A DNA stretch of 64,000 bases from Burkholderiaceae bacterium (lineage in GTDB: Bacteria; Pseudomonadota; Gammaproteobacteria; Burkholderiales; Burkholderiaceae_C), in assembly GCA_913776825.1 (NCBI GenBank), contig CAJYPV010000004.1, positions 1-64,000 of the forward strand. The letters run 5' to 3'. The notes under the pieces were generated by a model. The model was not told the DNA's origin and ran no database searches. It saw only the letters and a program-made list of their open reading frames with translations. A program made the position numbers and the translations under genes. Positions 36,698 through 45,968 of this stretch are shown here, one piece after another (the first letter of the stretch is position 1; every line of letters begins with the position of its first letter).

Positions 36698-37762
36698 TCA
36701 GTGCCGATGGCCGCAGGCGGCCGGCGCTTCGGCGCTCGCTTCGCCGCTCAGTTCGGCTTCGGTGGCGCAGTGCATGCCCAGCCGGTCGATCAGGCGACGG
36801 TCCTTTTCGGCTTGCGGGTTGCTGGTCGTCAGCAGCTTGTCGCCATAGAACATGCTGTTCGCACCTGCCAGGAAGCACAGCGATTGCATGGTCTCGGGCA
36901 TCTCCTCACGACCGGCGGACAGACGCACCATCGCGCGCGGCATGGTGATGCGGGCCACCGCGATCGTGCGGATGAATTCGAACGGATCCAGCGCCTCGGT
37001 GCCGGCCAGCGGCGTGCCTTCGACCTGCACCAGGTTGTTGATCGGCACCGATTCCGGATACGGATCCAGATTGGCCAGTTGCGCGATCAGGCCGGCGCGC
37101 TGGCGACGGGTTTCACCCATGCCGACGATGCCGCCCGAGCACACCTTCAGGCCGACGCCGCGCACCCGTTCCAGGGTGTCCAGACGGTCCTGATAGGTGC
37201 GGGTGGTGATGATCTGGCCGTAGAACTCCGGCGAGGTGTCGAGGTTGTGGTTGTAGTAGTCCAGACCGGCTTCGCGCAGTTGCTCCGCCTGGCCATCGCC
37301 GAGCATGCCGGCGGTCAGGCAGGTCTCCAGACCCAGCGCCTTCACTTCCGTGATCATCTCGCCGATGGCTTCCAGATGCCGCTCCTTGGGCGAGCGCCAG
37401 GCCGCGCCCATGCAGAAGCGGGTCGCGCCGTTGGCCTTGGCGGCGCGGGCGGCTTCCATCACTTCTTCCAGCGGGATCAGCTTCTCGGCCTTCAGGCCGG
37501 TGTCGAAGTGGGCCGACTGCGGGCAGTACTTGCAATCCTCTTCGCAGCCGCCGGTCTTGATCGACAGCAGCGTCGACAGCTGCACCGCGTTCGGATCGAA
37601 ATGCTCGCGGTGCACCTGCTGGGCGCGGAACAGCAGGTCATTGAACGGCAGCTCGAACAGCGCGGCGATCTCGTTCACGGTCCATGGCTTGGCATTGCGA
37701 CGCTGCTCGTCGGTGGTGGGCGTCAGCGTCTGGATCTGGTTGACGGTCTGCTTCATCGTCAT
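36698..37762 (-). CDS. bioB: Biotin synthase
   Basis: 354 residues. Radical SAM enzyme inserting sulfur into dethiobiotin. Cys motif [14 protein letters not shown] (C-x3-C-x2-C), then [26 protein letters not shown], the RxxTAGGREMxP-type segment [10 protein letters not shown], and a [11 protein letters not shown]-terminus. The first ATG (37762) overlaps the bioD stop by four bases (ATGA). Length is normal for BioB with a short Cys/His tail. It is the last biotin gene in the run bioA-bioF-bioD-bioB. Confidence 0.97.
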   Translation of the reverse strand: MTMKQTVNQIQTLTPTTDEQRRNAKPWTVNEIAALFELPFNDLLFRAQQVHREHFDPNAVQLSTLLSIKTGGCEEDCKYCPQSAHFDTGLKAEKLIPLEEVMEAARAAKANGATRFCMGAAWRSPKERHLEAIGEMITEVKALGLETCLTAGMLGDGQAEQLREAGLDYYNHNLDTSPEFYGQIITTRTYQDRLDTLERVRGVGLKVCSGGIVGMGETRRQRAGLIAQLANLDPYPESVPINNLVQVEGTPLAGTEALDPFEFIRTIAVARITMPRAMVRLSAGREEMPETMQSLCFLAGANSMFYGDKLLTTSNPQAEKDRRLIDRLGMHCATEAELSGEASAEAPAACGHRH

Positions 37763-38556
37763 GCTTTCAAGGCCTTCAAGGCATTCAGCAGCGCGGGCTG
37801 CTGCAGGTGCGCGGCCACGGCCGCGGGAGAGGGATCAGGAAGCCGGGGCACATGGCCCCAGCAGGTGGCGCCCAGCGCATCATCGATGCGCGCGCGCAAG
37901 GCGCTCAGATTGTCCGCCACATGCGGCTGATGCGGGTCGACGGTGTTCGCTACCCAGCCCGCCAGCGTCAGGCCGCGCGACCGCACCGCCTCCACCGTCA
38001 GCAGCGCATGGTTGATGCAGCCCAGTCGCAAACCGACGACCAGCACCACCGGCAGGCCGAGGTCCACCGCCAGATCGGCGGTATCCCAGTCGGGCGTCAG
38101 CGGCACGCGGAAACCGCCGACGCCTTCCACCAGGGTCAGGTCCGCTTTCGCGGCGGTGGCGCGGATGGCCGCCAGCAGGCCCACGCGATCGATCGACCGA
38201 CCTTCCAGTTGCGCGGCGATGTGCGGCGCGCAGGGTTCGCGGAACTGCAGCGGGCCGACCTCGTCCATCGACAGACCCAAAGTCTGCGCCGCCTGCAATT
38301 GGGCGACGTCATCGTTCACCCAGACGCCATCGGCGTTCTGCACCTGCCCGGCCGCGAGCGACTTGATGGGCGCGACGCGACGGCCCATCTGCTGGAACGC
38401 CTGCGTCAGGCCGGCGGTGACGCTGGTCTTGCCGATCTCGGTATCGGTGCCGGTGATGAAGAAGCCGGAGAAGCCGGGAAACCCGGGAAGGCCGGGCAAG
38501 CCGGCTGCGGATGTGGCGGAGGTGCTGAGCACGGAATTCATGATCGAGGTCGACAT
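37759..38556 (-). CDS. bioD: Dethiobiotin synthetase
   Basis: 265 residues. ATP-dependent ring closure of 7,8-diaminopelargonate. P-loop [24 protein letters not shown] segment (Ser/Lys region), [11 protein letters not shown] and NTVDPHQPH. The first 30 residues are an odd Gly-Leu-Pro-Gly-Phe stretch ([14 protein letters not shown]) made by 9-bp repeats, and the protein ends in a KALKA repeat. Both add-ons lie outside the catalytic core. It overlaps bioF by the TGATG junction and bioB by ATGA. Length is about 30 residues above the E. coli enzyme because of these tails. Confidence 0.95.
   Translation of the reverse strand: MSTSIMNSVLSTSATSAAGLPGLPGFPGFSGFFITGTDTEIGKTSVTAGLTQAFQQMGRRVAPIKSLAAGQVQNADGVWVNDDVAQLQAAQTLGLSMDEVGPLQFREPCAPHIAAQLEGRSIDRVGLLAAIRATAAKADLTLVEGVGGFRVPLTPDWDTADLAVDLGLPVVLVVGLRLGCINHALLTVEAVRSRGLTLAGWVANTVDPHQPHVADNLSALRARIDDALGATCWGHVPRLPDPSPAAVAAHLQQPALLNALKALKA
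37763..37789. repeat. 9-bp tandem repeat, 3 copies, at the bioD end
   Basis: GCTTTCAAG, GCCTTCAAG, GCATTCAGC in frame encode the C-terminal ALKALKA of BioD. It is another instance of the 9-bp periodicity in the window. Confidence 0.75.
38461..38505. repeat. 9-bp tandem repeat, about 5 copies, in the bioD start
   Basis: Successive 9-mers of the form GAAGCCGGG with diverged copies encode the collagen-like [14 protein letters not shown] segment of BioD before the P-loop. Confidence 0.85.
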
Positions 38557-39773
38557 CAGGATGAGAGGCCCACGCAGGCCTCGAGCGCGGCCAGCAGCCG
38601 ATCGACGTCCGCGTCGGTATGGGTGGCGCAGAGCGTGATGCGCAAGCGCGCCTCGCCGGACGGCACCGTCGGCGGCCGGATGCCCGGCACTCGCAGGCCT
38701 TGCTGTTCCAGCGCGGCGGCCAGCGCCATCACCGCCGCATTGCCGCCAATGATCAGCGGCTGGATCGGCGTGTCCGACGCGGCGAGTCGCCAGCCCAGGC
38801 CCGGATGACGCGCCAGCAGCGCGGTGATGCCGTCACGCAGCCGCGACTGCAGCCGACGCAGTTGAGCGCGGCGCTCGCGTCCGGTGTCGCCGCGCATCAG
38901 CGCGAGGCTGGTCAGCAGCGCATGCTCGATGGCCGGCGGGGACGCGGTCGAGAAGATGTAGTTGCGCGCCGCCTGCAGCAGATAGCGGGTCACGGTCTCA
39001 TGCGCCACGATGAACGCGCCCGCCAGACCGGCCGATTTGCCGAGCGTGCCGACCACGATCAGCCGCTCGCTGCGCAATCCGAAATGCTCCAGCGAGCCGA
39101 CGCCCTGCTCGCCCAGCACGCCCAGGCCATGGGCATCGTCGACGATCAGCCAGGCATCGAACTCGTCGGCCGCCGCCAGCAGCGCGGGCAGGGGCGCGAT
39201 GTCGCCGTCCATGCTGAACACGGCATCGGTCACGATCAGCTTGATGCGCGCACGGCTGGCCGCCAGCAGCCGCCGCAACTCCGCCACATCCGCATGCGCA
39301 TAGCGCTGCACCGAGGCCTTCGCCAGCCGGGTGCCATCGATCAGCGAGGCATGGTTGAGGGTCTCGCTGAAGATCTCGGCGTCGGCATCGCCGAGTGCGG
39401 TGAGCACCGCCAGGTTGGCCATGTAGCCGGTGCAAAAACCGATCGCCCGGGCCGAAGGAATGTGCGGCTCGAACCACCGCGCCAGTTCGGCTTCCACCTC
39501 CTGGTGCGCGCGCGAATGGCCGCTGACCAGCGGCGACGCGCCGGAGCCGCCGCCATAGCGCTGCACGCCATCGATCACGGCCTGCGCGACGGCCGGATGC
39601 GCCGCCAGGCCCAGGTAGTCATTGCTGCAGAACATCAGCAGCTCACGGGCCACGCCATCGGCGCCGCTCACCGTCTGGTGCGGCGCGGTGCCGGTTTCGG
39701 CGGTGCGGGTGAAACGGGTCAGCGACTGCGCCTCGATCGCCGCCAGCTTGCCCTGCAAATGCTCAAGCAGCAT
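38556..39773 (-). CDS. bioF: 8-amino-7-oxononanoate synthase
   Basis: 405 residues. PLP enzyme condensing pimeloyl-thioester with alanine. Landmarks: FCSNDYLGLAAHPAV, YGGGSGASPLVSGHSRAHQEVEAELARW, DDAHGLGVLG, and the PLP lysine in VVGTLGKSAGLAGAF, then SIQPLIIG-type TPIQPLIIGGNAA. Length and motifs are normal. It overlaps bioA by 11 bases and bioD by one to two bases. First catalysed step of the classical bioF-A-D-B route; the pimeloyl-thioester source (bioC/H) is not in the window. Confidence 0.96.
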   Translation of the reverse strand: MLLEHLQGKLAAIEAQSLTRFTRTAETGTAPHQTVSGADGVARELLMFCSNDYLGLAAHPAVAQAVIDGVQRYGGGSGASPLVSGHSRAHQEVEAELARWFEPHIPSARAIGFCTGYMANLAVLTALGDADAEIFSETLNHASLIDGTRLAKASVQRYAHADVAELRRLLAASRARIKLIVTDAVFSMDGDIAPLPALLAAADEFDAWLIVDDAHGLGVLGEQGVGSLEHFGLRSERLIVVGTLGKSAGLAGAFIVAHETVTRYLLQAARNYIFSTASPPAIEHALLTSLALMRGDTGRERRAQLRRLQSRLRDGITALLARHPGLGWRLAASDTPIQPLIIGGNAAVMALAAALEQQGLRVPGIRPPTVPSGEARLRITLCATHTDADVDRLLAALEACVGLSS

Positions 39774-41091
39774 GCAGCACCTCGTCCAGCGTCTGGCGCA
39801 CCGCCTGGGCCAGGAAGGCGGCCGTTTCGGCGTCGATCAGATACGGCGGCATCAGGTAGACGGTCTGGCCGATCGGGCGGATCAGCAGTTCATGCCGTCG
39901 CGCAGCCAGATGGAAGGCTTCCGAGAAGCGCTCGACCCGCGGCGTCACATCGAAGGCCAGGATCATGCCGCGCTGGCGCAGATGCGCGATGCGGCCATCG
40001 GCGGCCAGCGGCGCGAAGGCTTCGGTGAGCCAGCCGGATTGCGCCTGATTCGCCCGCAGCTGGCCGGCATCGAAGCGGTCCAGCACCGCATTCGCCGCCG
40101 CACAGGCCAGCGGGTTGCCGGTGTAGCTGTGCGAATGAAGAAAGCCGCGCGTCACGTCCTGCGACCAGAAGGCCTGGAAGACCGCCTCGGTGGTCAGCAC
40201 CAGCGACAGCGGCATCGTGCCGCCGGTGATGCCCTTGGACAGCAGCAGGAAATCGGGCCAGTCGCCCGGCTGCAGCGCCTGGTCGCCCGCCGTCTGCTCC
40301 CAGGCGAAGAAGGTGCCGGTGCGGCCGCAGCCGACCGCGATCTCATCGGCGATCAGGTGCACCTCGAATTCGGTGCACAGCGCCCGCAAGCTGCGCAGAT
40401 ACGACGGCGCATGCATCACCATGCCGGTGGCGCCCTGCACCAGCGGCTCGACGATGACCGCCGCGATCCGGCCCTGCCGCGCCAACAGCAGCGATCGCAT
40501 CGCCGCCAGCGCCTGCGCCTCATTGCCCAAGCGCTGATCGGGGGATTCGACGATGTGCGCGCGCATCAGCAGCGGGTCGTAGGCATCGCGGAAGATCGCG
40601 ACATCGGTGACCGCCAGCGCGCCGATGGTTTCGCCGTGATAGCCATTCTTCAGGCAGACGAATTCCCGCTTGTCGGTCTGGCCGCGGTTGCGCCAGCTGT
40701 GGAAGCTCTGCTTGAGCGCGATCTCCACCGCCGACGCGCCATCACTGCCGAAGAACAGATGCCCGAGCGCGCCCGAGGTGCGCGCCGACAGCCGTTCAGC
40801 CAACCGCACCGCCGGCTCATGGGTGCAGCCGGCCAGCATCACATGCGGCAGGGTGTCGAGCTGATGCCTGATCGCGTCGTTCAGGCCCGGGTCCGCGTGA
40901 CCGAACAGATTCACCCACCAGGAGCTGTTGGCATCGAAATAGCGGCGGCCCTGGTGATCGAACAACCAGGGCCCCTGGCCCCGGGCGATGGGCAGCGGCG
41001 GGACATCCTGCGCGCGGGCCATCTGGGTGCAGGGATGCCAGACCGCCGCGAGGCTGCGGCGTTGCCAGTCTTGTTGTACTGCTTCAGACAT
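39763..41091 (-). CDS. bioA: Adenosylmethionine-8-amino-7-oxononanoate aminotransferase
   Basis: 442 residues. Converts KAPA to DAPA using SAM as amino donor. Landmarks: WHPCTQMARAQDVPPLPIARGQGPWLFDHQGRRYFD, SSWWVNLFGHADP, HVMLAGCTHEP, FFGSDGASAVEIALKQSFH, HGETIGALAVTD, EPLVQGATGMVMH, DEIAVGCGRTG, PLP lysine in LLLSKGITGG, and HSHSYTGNPLACAAA. Complete. It starts 11 bp after liuC and leads into bioF, so biotin genes follow leucine-pathway genes in one transcription unit. Confidence 0.97.
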   Translation of the reverse strand: MSEAVQQDWQRRSLAAVWHPCTQMARAQDVPPLPIARGQGPWLFDHQGRRYFDANSSWWVNLFGHADPGLNDAIRHQLDTLPHVMLAGCTHEPAVRLAERLSARTSGALGHLFFGSDGASAVEIALKQSFHSWRNRGQTDKREFVCLKNGYHGETIGALAVTDVAIFRDAYDPLLMRAHIVESPDQRLGNEAQALAAMRSLLLARQGRIAAVIVEPLVQGATGMVMHAPSYLRSLRALCTEFEVHLIADEIAVGCGRTGTFFAWEQTAGDQALQPGDWPDFLLLSKGITGGTMPLSLVLTTEAVFQAFWSQDVTRGFLHSHSYTGNPLACAAANAVLDRFDAGQLRANQAQSGWLTEAFAPLAADGRIAHLRQRGMILAFDVTPRVERFSEAFHLAARRHELLIRPIGQTVYLMPPYLIDAETAAFLAQAVRQTLDEVLHAA

Positions 41092-41102
41092 GGAGGGTGA
41101 GA

Positions 41103-41963
41103 TCAGCCGGCGAGCCAGCCAGGCTTGGTTTTGTTGAGGAAGCTCTGCACGCCGTCGCGGCCTTCCGCGCTGGCGCGGATGTCGGCGATGCGGCGCGCCG
41201 TGTCGTCGCGCAGCGCGGCATCGATGGGCGCGTGCGCCACATCCTGGACCAGCCGCTTGCAGGCGCGCACCGCCATCGGACCATTGGCCAGCAAGGCGGC
41301 GGTCAGACTGTGCACCGTCTCATCCAGCGAATCGGCGGTGGCCAGTTCGTGCACCAAGCCCAGCCGGTGGGCCTGGGCCGCAGAGAAGCGTTCAGCGGTG
41401 ACGAAGTATCGCCGCGATGCCTGTTCGCCGAGTGCGCGCACCACATACGGACCGATGGTCGCCGGCAGCAGACCGAGCTTGGCCTCCGACAGGCAGAAGC
41501 CGGCGCTGTCCACCGCCACGACGAGGTCGCAGGCCGCCACCAGTCCCACGCCGCCCGCATACACGTCGCCTTGCACTCGGGCGATCACCGGCACCGGGCA
41601 GCGGTAAATGGTCCAGAGCATCTGCGCGAGCCGGGCGGCATCGGCATGGTTGTCGTCCCAGCTGTAGCCGGACATCGCCTTCATCCAGTTCAGATCGGCG
41701 CCGGCGCAGAAGGCCTTGCCTTCGGCCGCCAGGATGATCGCGCGCAGGCTGTCGTCGCGGCCCAGCGCATCGAAGGTGGCGGTCAGCTCGGCGATCACCG
41801 TGTCGTTGAAGGCATTGCGCACGTCGGGGCGGTTCAGCGTGACCCGGGCGACGCCGCCGTCGCGCTCAAGGCGCAGGCTCTGGGTGACGGGCAGCGCCGG
41901 CGCCACCGCCGGTTGGGTGGACGGCGTGGACGACTCGGACGACGTGGACAGCGGGGCGGTCAT
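41103..41963 (-). CDS. liuC: Enoyl-CoA hydratase/isomerase family, probable methylglutaconyl-CoA hydratase
   Basis: 286 residues. Crotonase fold: VTLNRPDVRNAFND, ILAAEGKAFCAGADLNWMKAM (oxyanion loop), YAGGVGLVAACDLVVAV, FCLSEAKLGLLPATIGPYVVRALG with the catalytic Glu positions, and YFVTAERFSAAQAHRLGLVHE. In a liu cluster this enzyme is normally the 3-methylglutaconyl-CoA hydratase between the carboxylase and HMG-CoA lyase steps; the assignment rests on context. The N-terminus has a Ser/Thr/Pro-rich extension (SSESSTPSTQP). It overlaps the upstream hydrolase gene by ATGA. Confidence 0.9.
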   Translation of the reverse strand: MTAPLSTSSESSTPSTQPAVAPALPVTQSLRLERDGGVARVTLNRPDVRNAFNDTVIAELTATFDALGRDDSLRAIILAAEGKAFCAGADLNWMKAMSGYSWDDNHADAARLAQMLWTIYRCPVPVIARVQGDVYAGGVGLVAACDLVVAVDSAGFCLSEAKLGLLPATIGPYVVRALGEQASRRYFVTAERFSAAQAHRLGLVHELATADSLDETVHSLTAALLANGPMAVRACKRLVQDVAHAPIDAALRDDTARRIADIRASAEGRDGVQSFLNKTKPGWLAG

Positions 41964-43456
41964 GGGAAGCTCCAGACGACAGTGTGATTCACCGCATACA
42001 GGCGGCAGGATTCTTCGGCCTGGGCGCCTTGCTCGCAGGCGGCCAGCGCGCGGGATTGGGCGTCGTCACCGGTCGCGAAGGCGGAACGGGATTGGCCGTT
42101 CATCGCGAACGCCCGCGGCGTGCGGGCGGCCAGGAACTGGCGATAGAGCTGACGCAGCTCAGGCGATGAGGACGGCAGCGCACGCTCATCCTCCACCGCG
42201 ATCCGGCCGCCGCTCGGGAAGGGCAGCGCGCCGGGCAGCTCGACGCCCAAGTGGCGCAGGAAGTCATCGACCAGCGGCTGCCAACGGTCGTTGGCGTCGG
42301 TGAACAGGCGATGGCCGTCGTCGCCCGAAGGCGGCAGCAGCGTCAGGGTCACCGCACCGCCGGCCTGTTGATAGGCCTGGGCCCAGGCACGCGCCTGGCT
42401 GGGTGCGAAGGACCGATCGTTCTCGGCATACAGCCACAGCGTGGGAACTGCGGGTACCGACGACGTCGGCGCGACGCCGTCCATCGCTGCGGACTCGGCC
42501 GACGTGGCACGGCCGTCGGTGTGGGTCGATGCGGTCGTCGCTACAGGCGGCGCTACGGGCGGCGCTGCCATCGCCTCCGCGCTTCGGCCGGCCTGCGCGG
42601 CGGCCCACCGACGCAATTCCTGCGCGAGCTGCTCCGGCTGACACGGCAGCCCGGGACTGGCCTGCGGGTTCGCCCCATGCCCCCCGGCGAAGTTGATCGC
42701 CGCCATCGGCGAGAGCCCCGCCGCCTGCAGCCGCGGCACGGCCGCCAGCGCGGCCAGCCCGCCCACCGACTGGCCCACCAGCAGCACGCGGCTCACATCG
42801 AGGTCTGGCGACTGCGCCAGCTGACGCACCACCGCATTGATCTGCAGCGCCGCCACATCCACGGCCACGCCAAACCGCGGGCGGTCGCAGCTGACGCTGG
42901 ATTCCGGATCGCCGACCGAGGCCAGCTCGCCATAGCCCAGACGCAGCGGCACCGCCACCGCGAAGCCCTTGCGAATGAAGAAGCGCGCCGCGGACTCGAA
43001 GCGCTGCCGGTCGTACTGGGTGCGCTGGCGCTGATCGCGGCCATGGTTGATCACCACCAGCGGAAACGGGCCGGGTCCGGCGGGGCGGAACATCGTCACC
43101 GGCAGGTCGGCGCGCAGCTCATGGCCGTCGGTGTGGCGCAGCGACACCGGCACGCGGATCACGGTCTCGCGGATGTCCGGTGCCCAGCGCGTGGCATTCG
43201 GCGCGGCTGCGGTCCGCGGCGAGCCGGCCATGGACGGGTCCGCCGATCGATCGTCCGGCGACCGGGCCTGCGCGGCACTGGCCAATCCGAGCGACAGCGC
43301 CAGCAGGGACAGCATCCGCGCGCCGTGCGTGAGGAACCGTCGGCGCATCGATGGGGCCGATGTGCTCGGCGTCGATGGCCATGTCGACATCAGCGCCCGG
43401 GCCGTCGCCCGGCCGCTGGCGCGCACCGATCCCACGATCGCGTAGTCGGCCGTCAT
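41960..43456 (-). CDS. Exported alpha/beta hydrolase (dienelactone hydrolase-like)
   Basis: Up to 498 residues from ATG 43456, which overlaps the GNAT stop (ATGA). An internal Met near residue 37 opens a good Sec signal (MRRRFLTHGARMLSLLALSLGLASAAQA), so ATG 43348 may be the real start. Then FPLVVINHGRDQR, the nucleophile LLVGQSVGGLAAL, an acid LWLYAENDRSF, and a His in SGDDGHRLF. This fits a periplasmic alpha/beta hydrolase. An Ala/Thr/Pro-rich insertion of about 45 residues separates the halves. It carries no obvious link to leucine breakdown and may be a passenger in the operon. Confidence 0.75.
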   Translation of the reverse strand: MTADYAIVGSVRASGRATARALMSTWPSTPSTSAPSMRRRFLTHGARMLSLLALSLGLASAAQARSPDDRSADPSMAGSPRTAAAPNATRWAPDIRETVIRVPVSLRHTDGHELRADLPVTMFRPAGPGPFPLVVINHGRDQRQRTQYDRQRFESAARFFIRKGFAVAVPLRLGYGELASVGDPESSVSCDRPRFGVAVDVAALQINAVVRQLAQSPDLDVSRVLLVGQSVGGLAALAAVPRLQAAGLSPMAAINFAGGHGANPQASPGLPCQPEQLAQELRRWAAAQAGRSAEAMAAPPVAPPVATTASTHTDGRATSAESAAMDGVAPTSSVPAVPTLWLYAENDRSFAPSQARAWAQAYQQAGGAVTLTLLPPSGDDGHRLFTDANDRWQPLVDDFLRHLGVELPGALPFPSGGRIAVEDERALPSSSPELRQLYRQFLAARTPRAFAMNGQSRSAFATGDDAQSRALAACEQGAQAEESCRLYAVNHTVVWSFP

Positions 43457-43995
43457 GCGGCTGCCTCGGCGCGGAGCGTCTTGCACATCAGCACGCTGCG
43501 ATAGGTCTTGCCCTGCCACTGCACCGTGCCGACGGTGTGATAGCCGCGCCGCTCATAGCGGCGGCGCAGTGCCTCGGCGGGCTCGGCGGTATCCAGCGCC
43601 ACATGGGCATAGCCCTGGCGGCTGGCCCATTGTTCGGCGATGTCCAGCAACCGCTCGCCCACGCCGGCGCCGCGACAGTCCGGATGCACCGCGAGCTGCG
43701 CCAGGATGGCCGTGTCGGGGCGGGTGTAGAGCTCGGGCACCGCATCGCGCAGATAGACGCCATCGGCCGGCTTCGGCGGCGACACCGTCACCGTGCCGAC
43801 GAATCGACCGTTCAGCACCGCCACGAAGGCCTGGCCTTGCGAGACCCGCTCCCGCGTCGTCTCGACCGGCTGATCCACCGCGGTGAAATTCCAGCCTTGC
43901 GCTGCCAGTGAGGCATAGGACCGATGCAGCAGCTCGGTCAACGCCTCCAGCGAGTCGTCGTCGGACCAGGGGCGCAGCGTGATGTCGTGGGACAT
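43453..43995 (-). CDS. GNAT-family N-acetyltransferase
   Basis: 180 residues from ATG 43995 (MSHDITLRPWSDDDSLEALTELLHRSY). The acetyl-CoA motif is VHPDCRGAGVGERLLDIAEQWA, after LAQLAV strand 4 and before VALDTAEPAEALRRRYERRGY. Substrate unknown. It is co-directional with, and overlaps, the exported hydrolase gene. About 145 bp separate it from mccB. The leader contains 9-bp GATGAAGGC repeats. Confidence 0.88.
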   Translation of the reverse strand: MSHDITLRPWSDDDSLEALTELLHRSYASLAAQGWNFTAVDQPVETTRERVSQGQAFVAVLNGRFVGTVTVSPPKPADGVYLRDAVPELYTRPDTAILAQLAVHPDCRGAGVGERLLDIAEQWASRQGYAHVALDTAEPAEALRRRYERRGYHTVGTVQWQGKTYRSVLMCKTLRAEAAA

Positions 43996-44005
43996 GGCGG
44001 TCAAG

Positions 44006-44032
44006 TCGATGAAGGCGATGAAGGCGATGAAT
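44006..44032. repeat. 9-bp tandem repeat, 3 copies, upstream of the GNAT gene
   Basis: Three 9-mers (TCGATGAAG, GCGATGAAG, GCGATGAAT) lie just upstream of the GNAT start, with looser GAAGGCGAT copies to about 44078. Here the repeat is outside the coding sequence as annotated. Confidence 0.75.
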
Positions 44033-44140
44033 CGATCAAGGCGTCGGCCGAAGGCGATCGAGGCGATCGAATCGCTCGCGGGAGGCATGACCGGGCTCAG
44101 CCATCACCTGCCCGATCACCCTGGCGCGAGCGCGGGCCTC

Positions 44141-45748
44141 TTACATGCGGAAGACCCCGAAGGTGGTTTCCGGAATCGGCGCATTCAACGAGGCGGACAG
44201 GCCCAAGGCCAGCACCCGACGGGTATCGGCCGGGTCGATCACGCCGTCGTCCCACAGCCGGGCGCTGGCGTAGTAGGGATGGCCTTGGTCCTCGTACTGG
44301 CGGCGGATGGGTGCCTTGAAGGCTTCCTCTTCCTCGCCGCTCCATTGACCGCCCTTGGCCTCGATGCCGTCGCGCTTGATGGTGGCCAGCACCGACGCGG
44401 CCTGCTCGCCGCCCATCACCGAGATGCGGGCATTCGGCCACATCCACAGGAAACGCGGCGAATAGGCGCGGCCGCACATGCCGTAGTTGCCGGCGCCGAA
44501 GCTGCCGCCAATGATCACGGTGAACTTTGGCACCTGGGCGCAGGCCACGGCGGTGACCATCTTGGCGCCGGCGCGGGCAATGCCCTCGTTCTCATACTTG
44601 CGACCGACCATGAAGCCGGTGATGTTCTGCAGGAACACCAGCGGGATCTTGCGCTGGCAGCACAGCTCGATGAAGTGGGCGCCCTTGTTGGCGCTTTCCG
44701 CGAACAGGATCCCGTTGTTGGCAACGATGCCCACCGGCATGCCCTCGATGTGGGCGAAGCCGCAGACCAGGGTGTTGCCGTAGCGGGCCTTGAATTCATC
44801 GAACTCGCTGCCGTCCACCAGACGCGCGATCACCTCGCGCACATCGAAAGGCTTGCGGGTGTCGGTCGGGATGACGCCGTGCAGTTCGCGGCTGTCGAAC
44901 AGCGGCGGGCGCGGCGGCTGGGTGCGCAGCTCACCGGCCTTGCGCCAGTTCAGCCGGGCGACCGACTGGCGCGCGATCGCCAGCGCATGGGTGTCGTTTT
45001 CGGCCAGGTGATCGGCCACGCCGGACAGCCGGGTGTGCACATCGCCGCCGCCCAGGTCTTCGGCGCTGACCACCTCGCCGGTGGCGGCCTTCACCAGGGG
45101 CGGACCGCCCAGGAAGATGGTGCCTTGATTGCGCACGATGACGGTCTCATCGCTCATCGCCGGCACATAGGCGCCGCCGGCGGTGCAGGAGCCCATCACC
45201 ACCGCGATCTGCGGGATGCCCTTGGCGGAGAGATTCGCCTGATTGAAGAAGATGCGGCCGAAGTGGTCGCGGTCCGGGAAGACCTCGTCCTGGTTGGGCA
45301 GATTGGCGCCGCCGCTGTCGACCAGATAGACGCAGGGCAGCCGGTTCTGATCGGCGATCTCCTGCGCGCGCAGATGCTTCTTGACGGTGATCGGGTAGTA
45401 GGTGCCGCCCTTGACCGTCGCGTCATTGCAGACGATCACGCATTCCACGCCCGACACCCGGCCGATGCCCGCGATCACGCCGCCGCCCGGGGCCGCGTTG
45501 TCATACATGTCCAGGCCCGCCAGCGGCGCGATTTCCAGGAAGGGCGTGCCGGGGTCCAGCAGCATCTCGACCCGATCACGCGGCAGCAATTTGCCGCGGG
45601 CCACATGCTTGGCACGGGCCGCCTCGCCACCGCCCTCGGCGATCGTCGCCAGGCGGGTGTTGAGGTCGTCGATCAAGGCCCGCATGGCGTCGGCATTGGC
45701 CTTGAAATCGGCCGAGCGGGCGTTGAGCTGGGTGGACAGGACGGGCAT
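44141..45748 (-). CDS. liuB: Methylcrotonyl-CoA carboxylase, carboxyltransferase beta subunit
   Basis: 535 residues from ATG 45748 (AGGAG five bases upstream). Carboxyltransferase with ACC-beta fold: [99 protein letters not shown], and [22 protein letters not shown]. Partner of the biotin subunit at 34532; together they carboxylate 3-methylcrotonyl-CoA. It heads the minus-strand cluster and is divergent from a TetR-type regulator. The two subunit genes are about 7.6 kb apart, with the biotin genes between them. Confidence 0.97.
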   Translation of the reverse strand: MPVLSTQLNARSADFKANADAMRALIDDLNTRLATIAEGGGEAARAKHVARGKLLPRDRVEMLLDPGTPFLEIAPLAGLDMYDNAAPGGGVIAGIGRVSGVECVIVCNDATVKGGTYYPITVKKHLRAQEIADQNRLPCVYLVDSGGANLPNQDEVFPDRDHFGRIFFNQANLSAKGIPQIAVVMGSCTAGGAYVPAMSDETVIVRNQGTIFLGGPPLVKAATGEVVSAEDLGGGDVHTRLSGVADHLAENDTHALAIARQSVARLNWRKAGELRTQPPRPPLFDSRELHGVIPTDTRKPFDVREVIARLVDGSEFDEFKARYGNTLVCGFAHIEGMPVGIVANNGILFAESANKGAHFIELCCQRKIPLVFLQNITGFMVGRKYENEGIARAGAKMVTAVACAQVPKFTVIIGGSFGAGNYGMCGRAYSPRFLWMWPNARISVMGGEQAASVLATIKRDGIEAKGGQWSGEEEEAFKAPIRRQYEDQGHPYYASARLWDDGVIDPADTRRVLALGLSASLNAPIPETTFGVFRM

Positions 45749-45941
45749 GCGGTCTCCTGAAGGCTTCTGGCTTTTGTTCGAGGGTCCGAAGCAGCCGACG
45801 GCCGGGGACAGGCCCCGGATCGCGCCAGATGAGCCACACTCAATTCATGCGCAAACCCCGCCGCTTCGACAGCCCGCCAGGATCGCCAGCGGGCCGCAAG
45901 GCGCGAAGCATACGGCAGAAGGGCCGGGCCGCCAAGATGAC

Positions 45942-45956
45942 TTGAGCCCGGCTCAA
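45942..45956. promoter_or_regulatory. Perfect 15-bp palindrome, probable operator of the liu/bio cluster
   Basis: TTGAGCC-C-GGCTCAA lies in the mccB/TetR divergent region, 13 bp before the regulator start. A perfect palindrome of this size beside a TetR gene is the expected operator. It would allow the regulator to control itself and, from about 195 bp away, mccB. Confidence 0.7.
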
Positions 45957-45968
45957 TAAGCAGCCAGA

